A stretch of DNA of 64,000 nt from Phenylobacterium sp. (GTDB lineage Bacteria; Pseudomonadota; Alphaproteobacteria; Caulobacterales; Caulobacteraceae): positions 62,001 through 126,000 of the forward strand of contig NZ_SCVD01000021.1 of the NCBI RefSeq assembly GCF_004297125.1, in the 5' to 3' direction. Below, piece after piece: positions 34,560 through 43,240 of this stretch. Each line of letters starts with the position of its first letter. Positions within the stretch are counted from its first letter, which is position 1. The position numbers and the translations under genes are program-made. Below the pieces are notes generated by a model, which saw only the letters and a list, made by a program, of their open reading frames with translations, was not told the DNA's origin and searched no databases.

Positions 34560-35549
34560 CTAGAGTCCCTTGGAGGCGGCGAGGTTCTTGAGGGAAACCT
34601 GCGGCCGCGGCCCGTAGTGCGAGATCACCTCGGCCGCCGCCACGGAGGCCAGCCGGCCGCAGTCGTGCAGCGACCGCCCCTGGGAGAGGCCGAAGAGGAA
34701 CCCGGCCGCGTATTGGTCGCCCGCGCCGGTGGTGTCCACGACTTTTTCCACGGGCTCGGCGGCGATGTGCAGGGTCTCGCCCTTCGAAAGCACGACGGAG
34801 CCCTTCTCGCTGCGGGTGACCGCGGCGAGGTCGCAATGGCGCAGGAGCTGTTCGCAGGCCTCGTCGAAATCGGACGTCTCGTAGAGGGCCAGCAGCTCGG
34901 CCTCGTTGGCGAACAGCAGGTCCACCTGGGCCTCGATGAAACCCCTGAGGCCGCCCCGATGACGCTCGACCACGAAGCTGTCGGACAGGGTGAGCGCGAT
35001 CTTGCGGCCCGAGCCGTGCGCCAGGCCCGCGGCCTTGGCGAAGGCGCGGCGCGCGGCCTCCGCGTCGAACAGGTAGCCCTCGAGGTAGACGATCTTGGCC
35101 GCCTCGACCGTCTCGACGTCCACGTCACTGTCGGTGAACTCCACCGAGGCGCCCAGGAAGGTGCACATGGTGCGTTGCGCGTCCGGGGTGACGTTGATCA
35201 TCGAGACCGCCGTGGCCGGTCCGCCGACCAGCGGTTCGTTCTCGAACCGGGCCCCGATGGCGCGCATGTCGTGGGCGAAGACGCCGCCCAGCTGGTCGTC
35301 GGCGACCTTGCCCATGAAGGCGCCCTTGCCGCCGAAGCTGGCGAGGCCGGCGATGGTGTTGGCCGCCGAGCCGCCCGAGGCCTCCACCGCCTGGTTCATC
35401 CTGGAATAGAGCGCGGCCGACTGGACGGGATCGACCAGCATCATCGCGCCCTTGGTCAGGTTGTTCTCCGCCAGCCAGGCGTCGGTGCACGGCGCGATCA
35501 CGTCGACGATGGCGTTGCCGATCGCGGCGACGTCGTAAAGGTCGGGCAT
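34560..35549 (-). CDS. PfkB-family sugar/adenosine kinase
   Basis: Ribokinase-fold kinase of 329 residues. [21 protein letters not shown] is the N-terminal substrate motif, and [19 protein letters not shown] the C-terminal anion-hole and catalytic Asp. The sequence is closest in style to the adenosine kinase/Cabernet subgroup common in Alphaproteobacteria, but the substrate is not certain. It ends two bases before the hisB start, so it may lead the his operon. Confidence 0.9.
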   Translation of the reverse strand: MPDLYDVAAIGNAIVDVIAPCTDAWLAENNLTKGAMMLVDPVQSAALYSRMNQAVEASGGSAANTIAGLASFGGKGAFMGKVADDQLGGVFAHDMRAIGARFENEPLVGGPATAVSMINVTPDAQRTMCTFLGASVEFTDSDVDVETVEAAKIVYLEGYLFDAEAARRAFAKAAGLAHGSGRKIALTLSDSFVVERHRGGLRGFIEAQVDLLFANEAELLALYETSDFDEACEQLLRHCDLAAVTRSEKGSVVLSKGETLHIAAEPVEKVVDTTGAGDQYAAGFLFGLSQGRSLHDCGRLASVAAAEVISHYGPRPQVSLKNLAASKGL

Positions 35550-35637
35550 TGCGAGTGGAGTTCCCTGAGCGCGTAGGGGCCGCGACTTACAGGGAAAGGG
35601 GGCCGGAGGCTAGGCGCCGTGCGCCGTGCCCGCGTGC

Positions 35638-37482
35638 CTACGCCGCCTTCAGCGGCGCCAGCCGGTCTTGGAGCGCCCCGAGCAATTCGCCGACCTGGAT
35701 CGGCTTGCCGACCACGCCGTCCATGCCGGCGGCCAGGTAGGCTTCGGTCTCGTGGCTCATCATGCTGGCGGTGACCGCAATGATTGGGGTCCGGGCCCGG
35801 CCGCGCTGGCGTTCCAGCGCACGGATCTGGCGGGTCGCGTCCAGGCCGTCGGTCACCGGCATATGCACGTCCATGAGGATGGCGTCCCAAGGGTTATCGT
35901 TCCAGGCCATCACCGCCTCGGCGCCGTCCGCGGCGCAGCCGGAGGCGATGTCGAACTGTTGCAGGAGGGACTGCAGGACGAGGCGATTGTTGGCGTTGTC
36001 GTCCACCACCAGGATCCGTAGGTGTCCGCGGTCGGCCGCGGCGGCCTGCGGCTCTGCCGTTCGGGCGGCAGGCTCGGCGGCAGGCATCGGAAGGCGAAGG
36101 TCGAATCGGGATCCGGCCCCGACGGCCGAGGTCAGGGCGATCTCGCCTCCGAGCAGCTTGGACAGATCACGACAGATGGATAGCCCCAGGCCGGAGCCGC
36201 CGGCCAGGCGCGTCATGGAGCCGTCGACCTGCACGAAGGGTTCGAACACCGCGCCGCACATCTCCGCGGGAATGCCGGCGCCCGTGTCCCAGATGCTGCA
36301 GCGGACGTCGTCCCCGGCGAAGGAGATGTCCATGCCGACCTCGCCGTGCGCGGTGAACTTGATCGCGTTCGCGACCAGGTTCGAGACGATCTGCCGGAGC
36401 TTGAGCGCGTCGCCCATCCGAGTGGTGGGCGCCCCCGTCTCGAGCGTCATCCTGAAGCCCAGACCCTTCTCCCGGGCGAGGGGTGCGTAGATGCGCTCGA
36501 TCCCGGATGAGAAGTCGCGCAGGTCGAACGGCTCGATGTGCGCTTCCATCCGGCCGGCTTCGATCTTCGAGATGTCGAGGACGTCGTTGATGATCGCCAG
36601 GAGCGATCCGGCCGACGACTGGATCATCCGCAGCCGCTCGTGTTGCGCCCGCGAGAGGGGATAGTGGTCCATCACCTGCGCCATCCCCACGACGCCGTTC
36701 AGCGGCGTTCGGATCTCATGGCTGATCGTCGCGAGGAACTCCGACTTGGCGCGGCTGGCGGCCTGCGCCCTGGTCGCCATTTCGCTGAGCTCTTGCGTTC
36801 TGATCTTGACGCGGGCTTCGAGCTCGCAATTTGCGGCCTCGACCTCTGCGGTGCGTGCCCGAAGGGCGTCCGCGAGCTCGGCGTTCTGGAGGCCAAGGGT
36901 GATCGTCTGGAGAAGCAACCGGTGGTTCGAGCTGTGCGCGACCAACATCACCACCCAGAACATGAGGCCGAGCAGGCCCAGGATGGAATCCGCGTCGCCG
37001 CCCAGCAGCAGGCTGATGCTCGCCGGGACCAGCACCAGCGAAATGTAGGCCCGCCCGGTCCACAGCAGCGGCGACAGCACGCCGACCGCACCGCCCGCGA
37101 GCGCCGAAAGCACCACGATAATCGTGAATCTCTGGTCGAGGCCTTCTACCGGCAGGCGGCTCCAGGCGAGGGCGGTCCACAGGCCGGCCGTCAGGATCAG
37201 GAAAAAGATCGGCGCGAACTGGCGCCGGCGCAGGTGTTCGAAGCCCAGGGCCGGATTCTGGACGCCTCTACGCAGCCGAAGGCCGACCACGATACGAATG
37301 GAAACGATCAGCAGGCCGAAGATGAACCACGCCGCATACCAGTCGGCGTCGTTGCGCCCGCCCGCGACCGCGACACCTGCCGCCGCCAAGACCTGAGTCG
37401 CCAGATTGGTCAGGCCGTGGCGTTCAGCCGCGTGGATGACCGCGGTGTGGATGGGTTCGGGATAGGCGGCGCCGATGCGCAT
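35638..37482 (-). CDS. Membrane hybrid histidine kinase with C-terminal receiver
   Basis: Five or six hydrophobic segments fill roughly residues 30-200, then a coiled coil leads to SEFLATISHEIRTPLNGVVG (phosphoacceptor His), an ATPase domain (NLVANAIKF, DTGAGIP, GGSGLGLSICRDLS), and a receiver ending the 614-residue protein (ILVVDDNANNRLVL, ILMDVHMPVTDG with the phospho-Asp, PIIAVTAS, GKPI). No output domain follows, so a separate Hpt or response regulator must act downstream. No cognate partner is adjacent. Confidence 0.92.
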   Translation of the reverse strand: MRIGAAYPEPIHTAVIHAAERHGLTNLATQVLAAAGVAVAGGRNDADWYAAWFIFGLLIVSIRIVVGLRLRRGVQNPALGFEHLRRRQFAPIFFLILTAGLWTALAWSRLPVEGLDQRFTIIVVLSALAGGAVGVLSPLLWTGRAYISLVLVPASISLLLGGDADSILGLLGLMFWVVMLVAHSSNHRLLLQTITLGLQNAELADALRARTAEVEAANCELEARVKIRTQELSEMATRAQAASRAKSEFLATISHEIRTPLNGVVGMAQVMDHYPLSRAQHERLRMIQSSAGSLLAIINDVLDISKIEAGRMEAHIEPFDLRDFSSGIERIYAPLAREKGLGFRMTLETGAPTTRMGDALKLRQIVSNLVANAIKFTAHGEVGMDISFAGDDVRCSIWDTGAGIPAEMCGAVFEPFVQVDGSMTRLAGGSGLGLSICRDLSKLLGGEIALTSAVGAGSRFDLRLPMPAAEPAARTAEPQAAAADRGHLRILVVDDNANNRLVLQSLLQQFDIASGCAADGAEAVMAWNDNPWDAILMDVHMPVTDGLDATRQIRALERQRGRARTPIIAVTASMMSHETEAYLAAGMDGVVGKPIQVGELLGALQDRLAPLKAA

Positions 37483-37626
37483 CGGATGTTGACTCGTCCT
37501 TGAGGCGCCGACGGAGTTCTCCGCATACGCAAATCTCGCAGAACGAAGCTATCTGGACAGGGATAACCTTCTCTTAAATCTGGGAATTCCGGGCCGGCCG
37601 AGTCACTCAATATGGGGCGGCGGCCG

Positions 37627-38232
37627 TCAGCCACCCCAGCTCTTCCCGCCCGAGTAGCTCCGGCTGGCCATCCGGCCGCCGAAACCGCCGCGGCTGATGA
37701 CCGAGGAGCGGGTGATGGCCTTCTCGGGGCCGCGGGCGATGTCCGGCGCGTCGAAACCGCGCTGGCCGATCTTGGTGCGGCCCGAGGAATAGTCGGTCCA
37801 GACCCGGCCGCCGTTCGGCGTGTAGAAACCGCCGTCGCGCCAGTCGCGGTAGAGGCCGCGTCCGCCCCAGCCGCCGTCCATCATCCGGCCGACCACGAAG
37901 CCCGCCACCAGGGGACCCCAGAACGAGCCCGTGCCGCCGACGCTGGAGCGCGGCACGCACTGGCCGGGGCCGTAGACGTCCTCGCAGGTCTTGGAGTCGG
38001 CGTAGCGGGCCTCGGCGTTCTCGTCGTCCTTGGCGTTCTTCTGGGCCGTGTCGCAGGCCTCGTCCGGCACCTCGTTCTTGTCCTTGCACTCCTGCAACGA
38101 CTGGTAGGCGTAGGCGTCGGTGGTCTTGCCCTGGTCGGCGATGGTGGGGGTCGGTGTGTCGCCGCACGCGGTCAGCGAGACGCCGCCCGCCGCCATCAGG
38201 GTGGTGAGGACCAGTTTCCGGGAGCGCTTCAT
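37627..38232 (-). CDS. yjfM: YjfM/YgiB-like lipoprotein (DUF1190)
   Basis: MKRSRKLVLTTLMAAGGVSLTACG gives a lipobox. The mid part holds four cysteines (QECKDK, EACDTA, KTCEDVYGPGQC), and a Gly/Arg/Trp-rich C-terminus follows (GGWGGRGLYRDWRDGGFY). The layout matches DUF1190 proteins YjfM and YgiB of E. coli. Function is not established. Last of a three-gene operon with the DUF350 and DUF2491 genes, and 5 bp from the former. Confidence 0.85.
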   Translation of the reverse strand: MKRSRKLVLTTLMAAGGVSLTACGDTPTPTIADQGKTTDAYAYQSLQECKDKNEVPDEACDTAQKNAKDDENAEARYADSKTCEDVYGPGQCVPRSSVGGTGSFWGPLVAGFVVGRMMDGGWGGRGLYRDWRDGGFYTPNGGRVWTDYSSGRTKIGQRGFDAPDIARGPEKAITRSSVISRGGFGGRMASRSYSGGKSWGG

Positions 38233-38237
38233 GGCGG

Positions 38238-38657
38238 TTACGCCGTCATGCAGGCGGCGTTCAGGATGCCGACCGCGATGGAGATCATCATCATATAGAG
38301 CGCCGGCGCCATCTCGCCCCGTTCGATCCGGGCCGAAAGGTCCTTCAGAGCAATGTGGCGCACGGCCCAGAAGGTGACGATCTGGATCACGCCGGCCAGA
38401 AGGGCCCAGGCCACGAACTCCGGCAGGGAATGCGTCTGCGTGAGCGCCGAGGCGAGCGGGATCACGTAGCCAAGCAGGGCGCCACCCAGGGTGACGGCCG
38501 CCGCCGAGTTGCCGGCGCGGATCAGGGCGCCCTCGTCGTGCGGCGTGATCCAGCGGTAGATCGCCTTGAAGATCAAGGTGAAGCCGCCGGCCGCGAGGAA
38601 CGCGAGGGCGAAGTTCAGCGCGCCCTGGCTGAACGCGTAGGGGTCGAACCCGATCAT
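38238..38657 (-). CDS. yjfL: DUF350 inner-membrane protein, YjfL-like
   Basis: A 139-residue protein with four predicted helices: LNFALAFLAAGGFTLIFKAIY, AAVTLGGALLGYVIPLAS, FVAWALLAGVIQIVTFWAV, and YMMMISIAVGILNAACM. This is the DUF350 (YjfL/UPF0719) pattern. No catalytic motif is seen; function unknown. Its start overlaps the DUF2491 stop. Confidence 0.87.
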   Translation of the reverse strand: MIGFDPYAFSQGALNFALAFLAAGGFTLIFKAIYRWITPHDEGALIRAGNSAAAVTLGGALLGYVIPLASALTQTHSLPEFVAWALLAGVIQIVTFWAVRHIALKDLSARIERGEMAPALYMMMISIAVGILNAACMTA

Positions 38658-39298
38658 GCTTCGAACTCTCCAATGTTCAGTGGAATGCCGACCATGACCT
38701 CGTGGGTCAGGTCGCCGCCCTCAGGCTCCATCTCGATGGCGAGTAGGAGTTCGCGCCCCTCGCCCGGCAGGTCGCGGGCGAACAGCATGCTGGTCTGGTA
38801 GATGCGCCGCACATGGCGGCCCTCGCGGTCGTCGAACACCTCTTCCCAGAAGCTGACCGGGTCCTGCCGCTCGTCGGCGTCGCCGAACCAGAAGCGGCGG
38901 TACTCGGGCAGGTCTTGGTCGCTGAAGGTGCGGGCGCGCAGGCGGTCGGCCCACTCTCGCTTGGCCCGCGCATCCGGCGGGTAGGCCGAAGACCAGGGTA
39001 CAAAGATCGTGAAGTCGTCGGCCTCAAGCCCGCCAGCGTCGGGGCTGACCATCTGCAGCATCAGGTCGTCCTCGGTGTAGAACCGGTGGACGAAGCCGTC
39101 GGCGCCGAGGTCGATCAGGCCTTGGGCCACGATGTTCAGCACGTCGACCTTGAGCTTGACCCGCGTGTCGCCGCCGTAGCGGCGCCAGGCCAGCGGATCC
39201 AGCCGGACGCTGCGGCCGATGGTGACATTTCGCACCACCGGGACGGCCGGGGCCTTCGCCTCGTCCTTGCGTCCGCCGAACAGTCCGCGAAAGATCAC
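38654..39298 (-). CDS. yjfK: DUF2491 protein, YjfK-like
   Basis: A soluble 214-residue protein with no signal. RNVTIGRSVRLDPLAWRRYG and the acidic FYTEDDLMLQMVSP, RFWFGDADERQDPVSFWEEV blocks are typical of DUF2491. Function unknown. First gene of the leftward operon, facing the palindrome array. Its ATG is 75 bp from the divergent DUF2170 gene. Confidence 0.85.
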   Translation of the reverse strand: MIFRGLFGGRKDEAKAPAVPVVRNVTIGRSVRLDPLAWRRYGGDTRVKLKVDVLNIVAQGLIDLGADGFVHRFYTEDDLMLQMVSPDAGGLEADDFTIFVPWSSAYPPDARAKREWADRLRARTFSDQDLPEYRRFWFGDADERQDPVSFWEEVFDDREGRHVRRIYQTSMLFARDLPGEGRELLLAIEMEPEGGDLTHEVMVGIPLNIGEFEA

Positions 39299-39351
39299 GC
39301 CATCAGCCCTTGTCGAGGTTTAATCATAGTCCCATGTTGTGGCTTGTCAAA

Positions 39352-39376
39352 CATACGCGTATACATACCTGGTATG
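39352..39376. promoter_or_regulatory. Array of CATAC/GTATG half-sites between the divergent yjf operons
   Basis: Four 5-bp half-sites alternate in orientation within 25 bp: CATAC (39352), GTATA (39359), CATAC (39364) and GTATG (39372). They form two palindromes, ATACGCGTAT at 39353-39362 and CATACCTGGTATG at 39364-39376; the latter contains the yjfI-like start codon. Close, tandem inverted half-sites are typical of ribbon-helix-helix repressor operators. This is likely the shared control point of both operons. Confidence 0.7.
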
Positions 39377-40039
39377 CGGACTCCTAAAGACAGGACGACG
39401 GGCCTGAGCCCCGCGGAACGGACCCGGCTGTGGCGCGAGGAGCGCCAGCGGCTCGGGCTCGTGAAGCTGGAGCTGTGGGTTCCGCCGGGCGCCAAGTCCG
39501 ATATCCAGGCCGCCGCAAGAGCCATTATCACAGCTTCGAGCCGCGGACCGGCGCTGTTGAGAAACCCAGACCCTCCGCAGGGATCATTCCAAATGGACCA
39601 CGTCATCGACACCGACTGGTCGGTGAAGAGTCTTTCGCAGGCGCTCACCGAGACCCGCCTGCTGCGCGACGGCGAGCTGACCGCCCGCGTGCTGGAAGGC
39701 TCCGAGCCCGTACTGCAGATCACCATGCATGAGTTCGGCGACCTGCCGATCTTCCTGTCGGTCGGAGCCGAACAAATCGTCGTGTCCGCCCTGATGTGGC
39801 CGGTCGACGAACAGAAGGACCAGGCGGCGTTCAACGTCTTCCTGCTGAAGGCCCAGAAGCTGGTGCCACTGTCGAATTTCGGCATCACCACCGTGGGCGG
39901 CCGGGACTACTATGAGGTATTCGGCGAGCTGTCGTGCAAGACCACGCTGCAGACGGTCATCATCGAGTTGCGCATGCTGGCCGAGAACGCCATCCGCGCG
40001 GCGGACGAACTGCGCGAAAACTTCTCCGCCGCGGCTTGA
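39374..40039 (+). CDS. yjfI: YjfI-like DUF2170 protein with RHH-like N-terminal extension
   Basis: Residues from about 75 on (MDHVIDTDWSVKSLSQAL to the end) are the DUF2170/YjfI domain. The extra N-terminus has a basic helix (SPAERTRLWREERQRLG) followed by VKLELWVPPGAKSDIQAA, a strand plus helix in the pattern of a ribbon-helix-helix DNA-binding motif. The start used is the ATG in the CATACCTGGTATG palindrome; an internal ATG at 39593 would give only DUF2170. The extended product of 221 residues is supported by continuous frame and by the nearby operator. The next gene follows after 10 bp. Confidence 0.78.
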   Translation: MRTPKDRTTGLSPAERTRLWREERQRLGLVKLELWVPPGAKSDIQAAARAIITASSRGPALLRNPDPPQGSFQMDHVIDTDWSVKSLSQALTETRLLRDGELTARVLEGSEPVLQITMHEFGDLPIFLSVGAEQIVVSALMWPVDEQKDQAAFNVFLLKAQKLVPLSNFGITTVGGRDYYEVFGELSCKTTLQTVIIELRMLAENAIRAADELRENFSAAA

Positions 40040-40049
40040 GGATTGTTGA

Positions 40050-40817
40050 ATGTCGATTTTCACGAAGCTCATCACCCTCTTCCGCGGCACGGCGCACGAG
40101 GCCGGCGCGGCGGTGGTCGACGCCAACGCGCTCAGGATCCTGGATCAGGAAATCCGCGACGCCGACAACGCGCTTGGCCGCGCCCGCGACGACCTGGCCA
40201 CCCTGGTCGCCAAGCGCCGTATGCTCGAGAAGGAGCTGCAGGGCCTGCAGGACCAGTCCGGCCGCTATGAGAGTTCGGCCCGCGCCGCGCTTGCCAAGGG
40301 CGACGAGTCCCTGGCGCTGGAAGTGGCGACCCGGATCTCCGAACTGGAGAGCGAGGTCGGCCTGAAGACGCCGCAACTGGCCGATATGCGCGCCGCCGAG
40401 GAGCGCATGCACCAGACCATCGCCGCGACCCAGCAGCGGGTCGAGAACCTGCGCCGCGAGATCGACGTGGTGAAGGTCAACGACAGCGTCCAGCGCGCGC
40501 AGGCCGCCGTGGCCAGCCAGGGCGCCGGCGCCTCCGCCCGCCTAGGTTCCGCCGCCGACAGCCTCAAGCGCATCAAGGAGCGCCAGGCCATCGCCGACGA
40601 GAAGTTCAAGGCCGCCGGCGAGCTGGAAGACCGTCGCACCGGCGCCGACCTGGACGCGAAGCTGAAGGCGGCCGGCATCCTGCCGGGCCATTCGTCGGCC
40701 AACGACGTCCTGGCCCGCCTGAAGGCGCCCAAGGAAGAGCCGATGGTCCAGCTGGAGGCGCCGCGCCTGCAGATCGAGGCCCAGTCGGTCCCCGTGAAGC
40801 GCGGCGAGGAGAGCTGA
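40050..40817 (+). CDS. yjfJ: PspA/IM30-family protein, YjfJ-like
   Basis: Starts MSIFTKLITLFRGTAHE, an amphipathic membrane-binding helix, then about 200 residues of nearly continuous coiled coil (RILDQEIRDADNALG, KELQGLQDQ, ENLRREIDVVKVNDSV). This is the PspA/IM30/ESCRT-III-like architecture. It should assemble on and stabilise the inner membrane under stress. Length is 255 residues. It belongs to the yjf set rather than a classical psp operon, since no pspF, pspB or pspC is near. Confidence 0.88.
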   Translation: MSIFTKLITLFRGTAHEAGAAVVDANALRILDQEIRDADNALGRARDDLATLVAKRRMLEKELQGLQDQSGRYESSARAALAKGDESLALEVATRISELESEVGLKTPQLADMRAAEERMHQTIAATQQRVENLRREIDVVKVNDSVQRAQAAVASQGAGASARLGSAADSLKRIKERQAIADEKFKAAGELEDRRTGADLDAKLKAAGILPGHSSANDVLARLKAPKEEPMVQLEAPRLQIEAQSVPVKRGEES

Positions 40818-40824
40818 GGCTCCC

Positions 40825-41985
40825 GTGAAACGCATCAGGACGACCGAACGCCCCGGCTGGGATGAGAAGGCCGAGGCGCTCGGCTTCACCTGGCGCCATC
40901 TCGACGGCGCCCGGTACTGGGACGAGCGGGCCTACTACGCCTTCAGCCTCGACGAGGTGGAGGAGGAGATCGAGGAGCCGGCGCGCGAGCTGCATGCCCT
41001 GTGCCTGGGCCTCGTCGACGAGGTGGTGAGGAGCGAGGAGCTGATGGCGAAACTCGCCATCCCCGAGGCCTCCCGCGACGACGTGGCCGAGAGCTGGGCC
41101 CGCAAGGATCCCTCGCTCTACGGCCGCTTCGACTTCGCCTACGACGGCGCCGGTCCGGCCAAGCTGTTCGAGTACAACGCCGACACGCCGACCAGCATCT
41201 ATGAGACTGGCGTCTATCAGTGGATCTGGCTGGAGGACATGATCGAGGCCGGCGCCCTGCCCGCCTCGGCCGACCAGTTCAACAGCCTGCACGAGAAGCT
41301 GGAGCAGCGGTTCAGGGCGATCTTCCCGAATGGCGGCTTCGTCCACTTCGCCAGCGATCCCGACACCGTCGAGGACCGGCAGACGGTCAAGTACCTGGAG
41401 GACATCGCCGCCCAGGCCGGGATCGAGCCCAAGTTCGTGCCCATCGAGAAGATCGGCCTCGACGCGGACGGCCGGTTCGTCGACCAGGACAACTACCTGA
41501 TCAACGCGCTCTTCAAGCTGTATCCCTGGGAGGAGATGTTCCGCGAGGACTACGCGCCCAAGATCAAGGGTTCGAAGACCCAGTTCCTGGAACCGGCCTG
41601 GAAGGCGATCCTGTCGAACAAGGGCATGCTGCCGCTGCTGTGGGCGCGCCACGCGGGCCACCCGAACCTGCTGCCGGCCTTCTTCGAGGACGATCCCCGA
41701 TCAGCGGAGCTGGCCAAGTCGTATGTGCGGAAACCGCTGTTCAGCCGCGAGGGCGCCAACATCGAGCTGGTCGACGACGGCCGGCGCGCGAAGGTTCTGG
41801 ACGAGGGCTATGGCGAAGAGGGCCATATTCGCCAGGCGCTGCATCCGCTCACGCCGTTCGATGGGAACTACCCGGTCGTGGGGGCCTGGATCGTGGGCGA
41901 CGAACCCGCAGGCATCGGCATCCGCGAGGACCGCAGCCGTGTCACGAAGAACCTGAGCCGGTACGTGCCGCATGTGATCCTCTAG
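40825..41985 (+). CDS. yjfC: Glutathionylspermidine synthase-family protein, YjfC-like
   Basis: ATP-grasp ligase-like protein of 386 residues. KLFEYNADTPTSIYETGVYQ is the family ATP/Mg segment, DQDNYLINALFKLYPWEEMF a conserved block, and KPLFSREGANIELV the C-terminal ATP-binding part. The amidase half of E. coli Gsp is absent. YjfC/YgiC proteins are probably peptide or amine ligases, with the substrate unproven. Last gene of the rightward yjf operon, followed by a strong hairpin. Confidence 0.88.
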   Translation: MKRIRTTERPGWDEKAEALGFTWRHLDGARYWDERAYYAFSLDEVEEEIEEPARELHALCLGLVDEVVRSEELMAKLAIPEASRDDVAESWARKDPSLYGRFDFAYDGAGPAKLFEYNADTPTSIYETGVYQWIWLEDMIEAGALPASADQFNSLHEKLEQRFRAIFPNGGFVHFASDPDTVEDRQTVKYLEDIAAQAGIEPKFVPIEKIGLDADGRFVDQDNYLINALFKLYPWEEMFREDYAPKIKGSKTQFLEPAWKAILSNKGMLPLLWARHAGHPNLLPAFFEDDPRSAELAKSYVRKPLFSREGANIELVDDGRRAKVLDEGYGEEGHIRQALHPLTPFDGNYPVVGAWIVGDEPAGIGIREDRSRVTKNLSRYVPHVIL

Positions 41986-42000
41986 CGGGTCCGAAAAGGC

Positions 42001-42045
42001 AGAAGACACGGAGGCGCACGGGCTGCGCGGCCGTCCGTGTCTTCT
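42001..42045 (+). terminator. 12-bp hairpin after the yjfIJC operon
   Basis: AGAAGACACGGA and TCCGTGTCTTCT form a perfect 12-bp stem with a 21-base GC-rich loop that can pair further. It begins 16 bp after the yjfC stop. No T-run follows. Confidence 0.55.
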
Positions 42046-42051
42046 GGAGTT

Positions 42052-42084
42052 CCAGGCCCTGCGCGTTGCGGAGCGCAGGCCTGG
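42052..42084 (-). terminator. Hairpin after the 43-residue membrane peptide gene
   Basis: CCAGGCCCTGCGC and GCGCAGGCCTGG pair over 12 bp with a single bulge. It lies 16 bp beyond the stop of the small minus-strand gene and faces the yjfIJC hairpin. Confidence 0.5.
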
Positions 42085-42099
42085 CGACGGGGTCGCGCT

Positions 42100-42231
42100 C
42101 TACAGGAACGTAAAGACGGCCAGGGTCGCGGGGATGACGAAGACCACCGCGACGACCAGTCCGATGACGGCGTCGTGCAGATAGCTCTGGCGGGCTTCGA
42201 AATGGTGCTGATCGATGCACTCGGTGGTCAT
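42100..42231 (-). CDS. 43-residue single-pass membrane peptide
   Basis: The peptide starts MTTECIDQHHFEARQSYLHD and continues with a 20-residue hydrophobic helix (AVIGLVVAVVFVIPATLAV) before TAG. It has a soluble His/Glu-rich head and one membrane span. A GGGAG lies about 10 bases upstream of the ATG, and a TTGTGA-N17-TTTAAA promoter candidate about 40 bp upstream. A hairpin follows. No family recognised; possibly a small membrane regulator. Confidence 0.62.
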   Translation of the reverse strand: MTTECIDQHHFEARQSYLHDAVIGLVVAVVFVIPATLAVFTFL

Positions 42232-42268
42232 GGGGAACTCCCGGGGAGAGGAGGTTTCGGACGGCCCC

Positions 42269-42297
42269 TTTAAACGCCGATCAAGGGTCTCTCACAA
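42269..42297 (-). promoter_or_regulatory. Candidate sigma-70 promoter of the 43-residue gene
   Basis: On the minus strand TTGTGA (42297-42292) and TTTAAA (42274-42269) are 17 bp apart. The -10 lies about 38 bp before the ATG. Visual match only. Confidence 0.45.
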
Positions 42298-42328
42298 AGG
42301 AGAAGTCGGCTGTTCAGTTGATCTCAGA

Positions 42329-43240
42329 TCACTCGAAGCGCTGCAGTCCGTCGACGTCCGCCTGGGCGAGCATCCAGTTGCGGAACTTGCGGATGTCGGG
42401 CCGGTCGGCCTTTTCCGGCAGGGTCAGGATCCACTGGCTGTAGGTGCTCTGAAGCTCGATGTCGAAGGGCTTCACCAGCCGGCCGGTGGCCAGTTCGTCC
42501 AGCACCAGGGCGCGCTCGCCCAGCGCCACGCCACGGCCGGCGATGGCGGCCTCGATGGCAAGGTAGACGTTCGAGAACTGTTGGCCCCGGCGCCAGTCCA
42601 CCTCCGGCGCGCCGGCCAGCGCCAGCCAGTCGCCCCAGTGCGGCTCGCCCTGGGCCAGGTAGACGTCGGACAGCAGGTGGACGTGGGCCAGGTCGTGCGG
42701 GGTGTCGAGCCGGGCGTGCTCCAGCAGGCGGGGGCTGCAGACCGGGAACATGAACAGCGAGACCAGCTTGCGGGCGTGGAAGCCGGGGTAGGGGCCGCGC
42801 CCGAAGCGGATCGCCACGTCGTAGCGCTCCCGCACCAGGTCGACGCTGGTGTCGGAGGCCGCGACCAGCACCTGGATGTCCGGGTGGCGCTCGTTGAACA
42901 GATGGAGCCTGGGCACCAGCCAGCGGGCGGCGAACGAGTGCATCGCGGTGACCGCCAGCACCCCGGGGCGCTCGTCGCGGACTTCGGCGACGGCCTCCTC
43001 CATGAGGCTGAGACCCTGGCGCACCCCTGTAGCCAGGCGGCGGCCGGTCTCGGTGAGGCGTACCGCCCGGTTGAAGCGCTCGAACAGGCGCACGGCCAGT
43101 TCGGTCTCCAGCGCCTTGATCTGGCGGCTGACGGCGCCGGGGGTGATGGCCAGCTCCTCCGCCGCCTGCAGGAAGCTCTCGTGCCTCGCCGCCGCTTCGA
43201 AGACCCGGAGCGCGGTCAGCGGGAGGCGAGGGGCGCTCAT
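42329..43240 (-). CDS. LysR-family regulator, GcvA-like
   Basis: The winged helix-turn-helix (LTALRVFEAAARHESFLQAA, ELAITPGAVSRQIKALE) is followed by a LysR substrate-binding domain (LAVTAMHSFAARWLVPRL, DVAIRFGRGPYPG). The N-terminal AARHESFLQAAEEL pattern is typical of GcvA-type members, which often control glycine or amino-acid genes or beta-lactamases. Length is 303 residues. Its ATG overlaps the nth stop (ATGA), which makes co-transcription with nth likely. Target unknown. Confidence 0.9.
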   Translation of the reverse strand: MSAPRLPLTALRVFEAAARHESFLQAAEELAITPGAVSRQIKALETELAVRLFERFNRAVRLTETGRRLATGVRQGLSLMEEAVAEVRDERPGVLAVTAMHSFAARWLVPRLHLFNERHPDIQVLVAASDTSVDLVRERYDVAIRFGRGPYPGFHARKLVSLFMFPVCSPRLLEHARLDTPHDLAHVHLLSDVYLAQGEPHWGDWLALAGAPEVDWRRGQQFSNVYLAIEAAIAGRGVALGERALVLDELATGRLVKPFDIELQSTYSQWILTLPEKADRPDIRKFRNWMLAQADVDGLQRFE

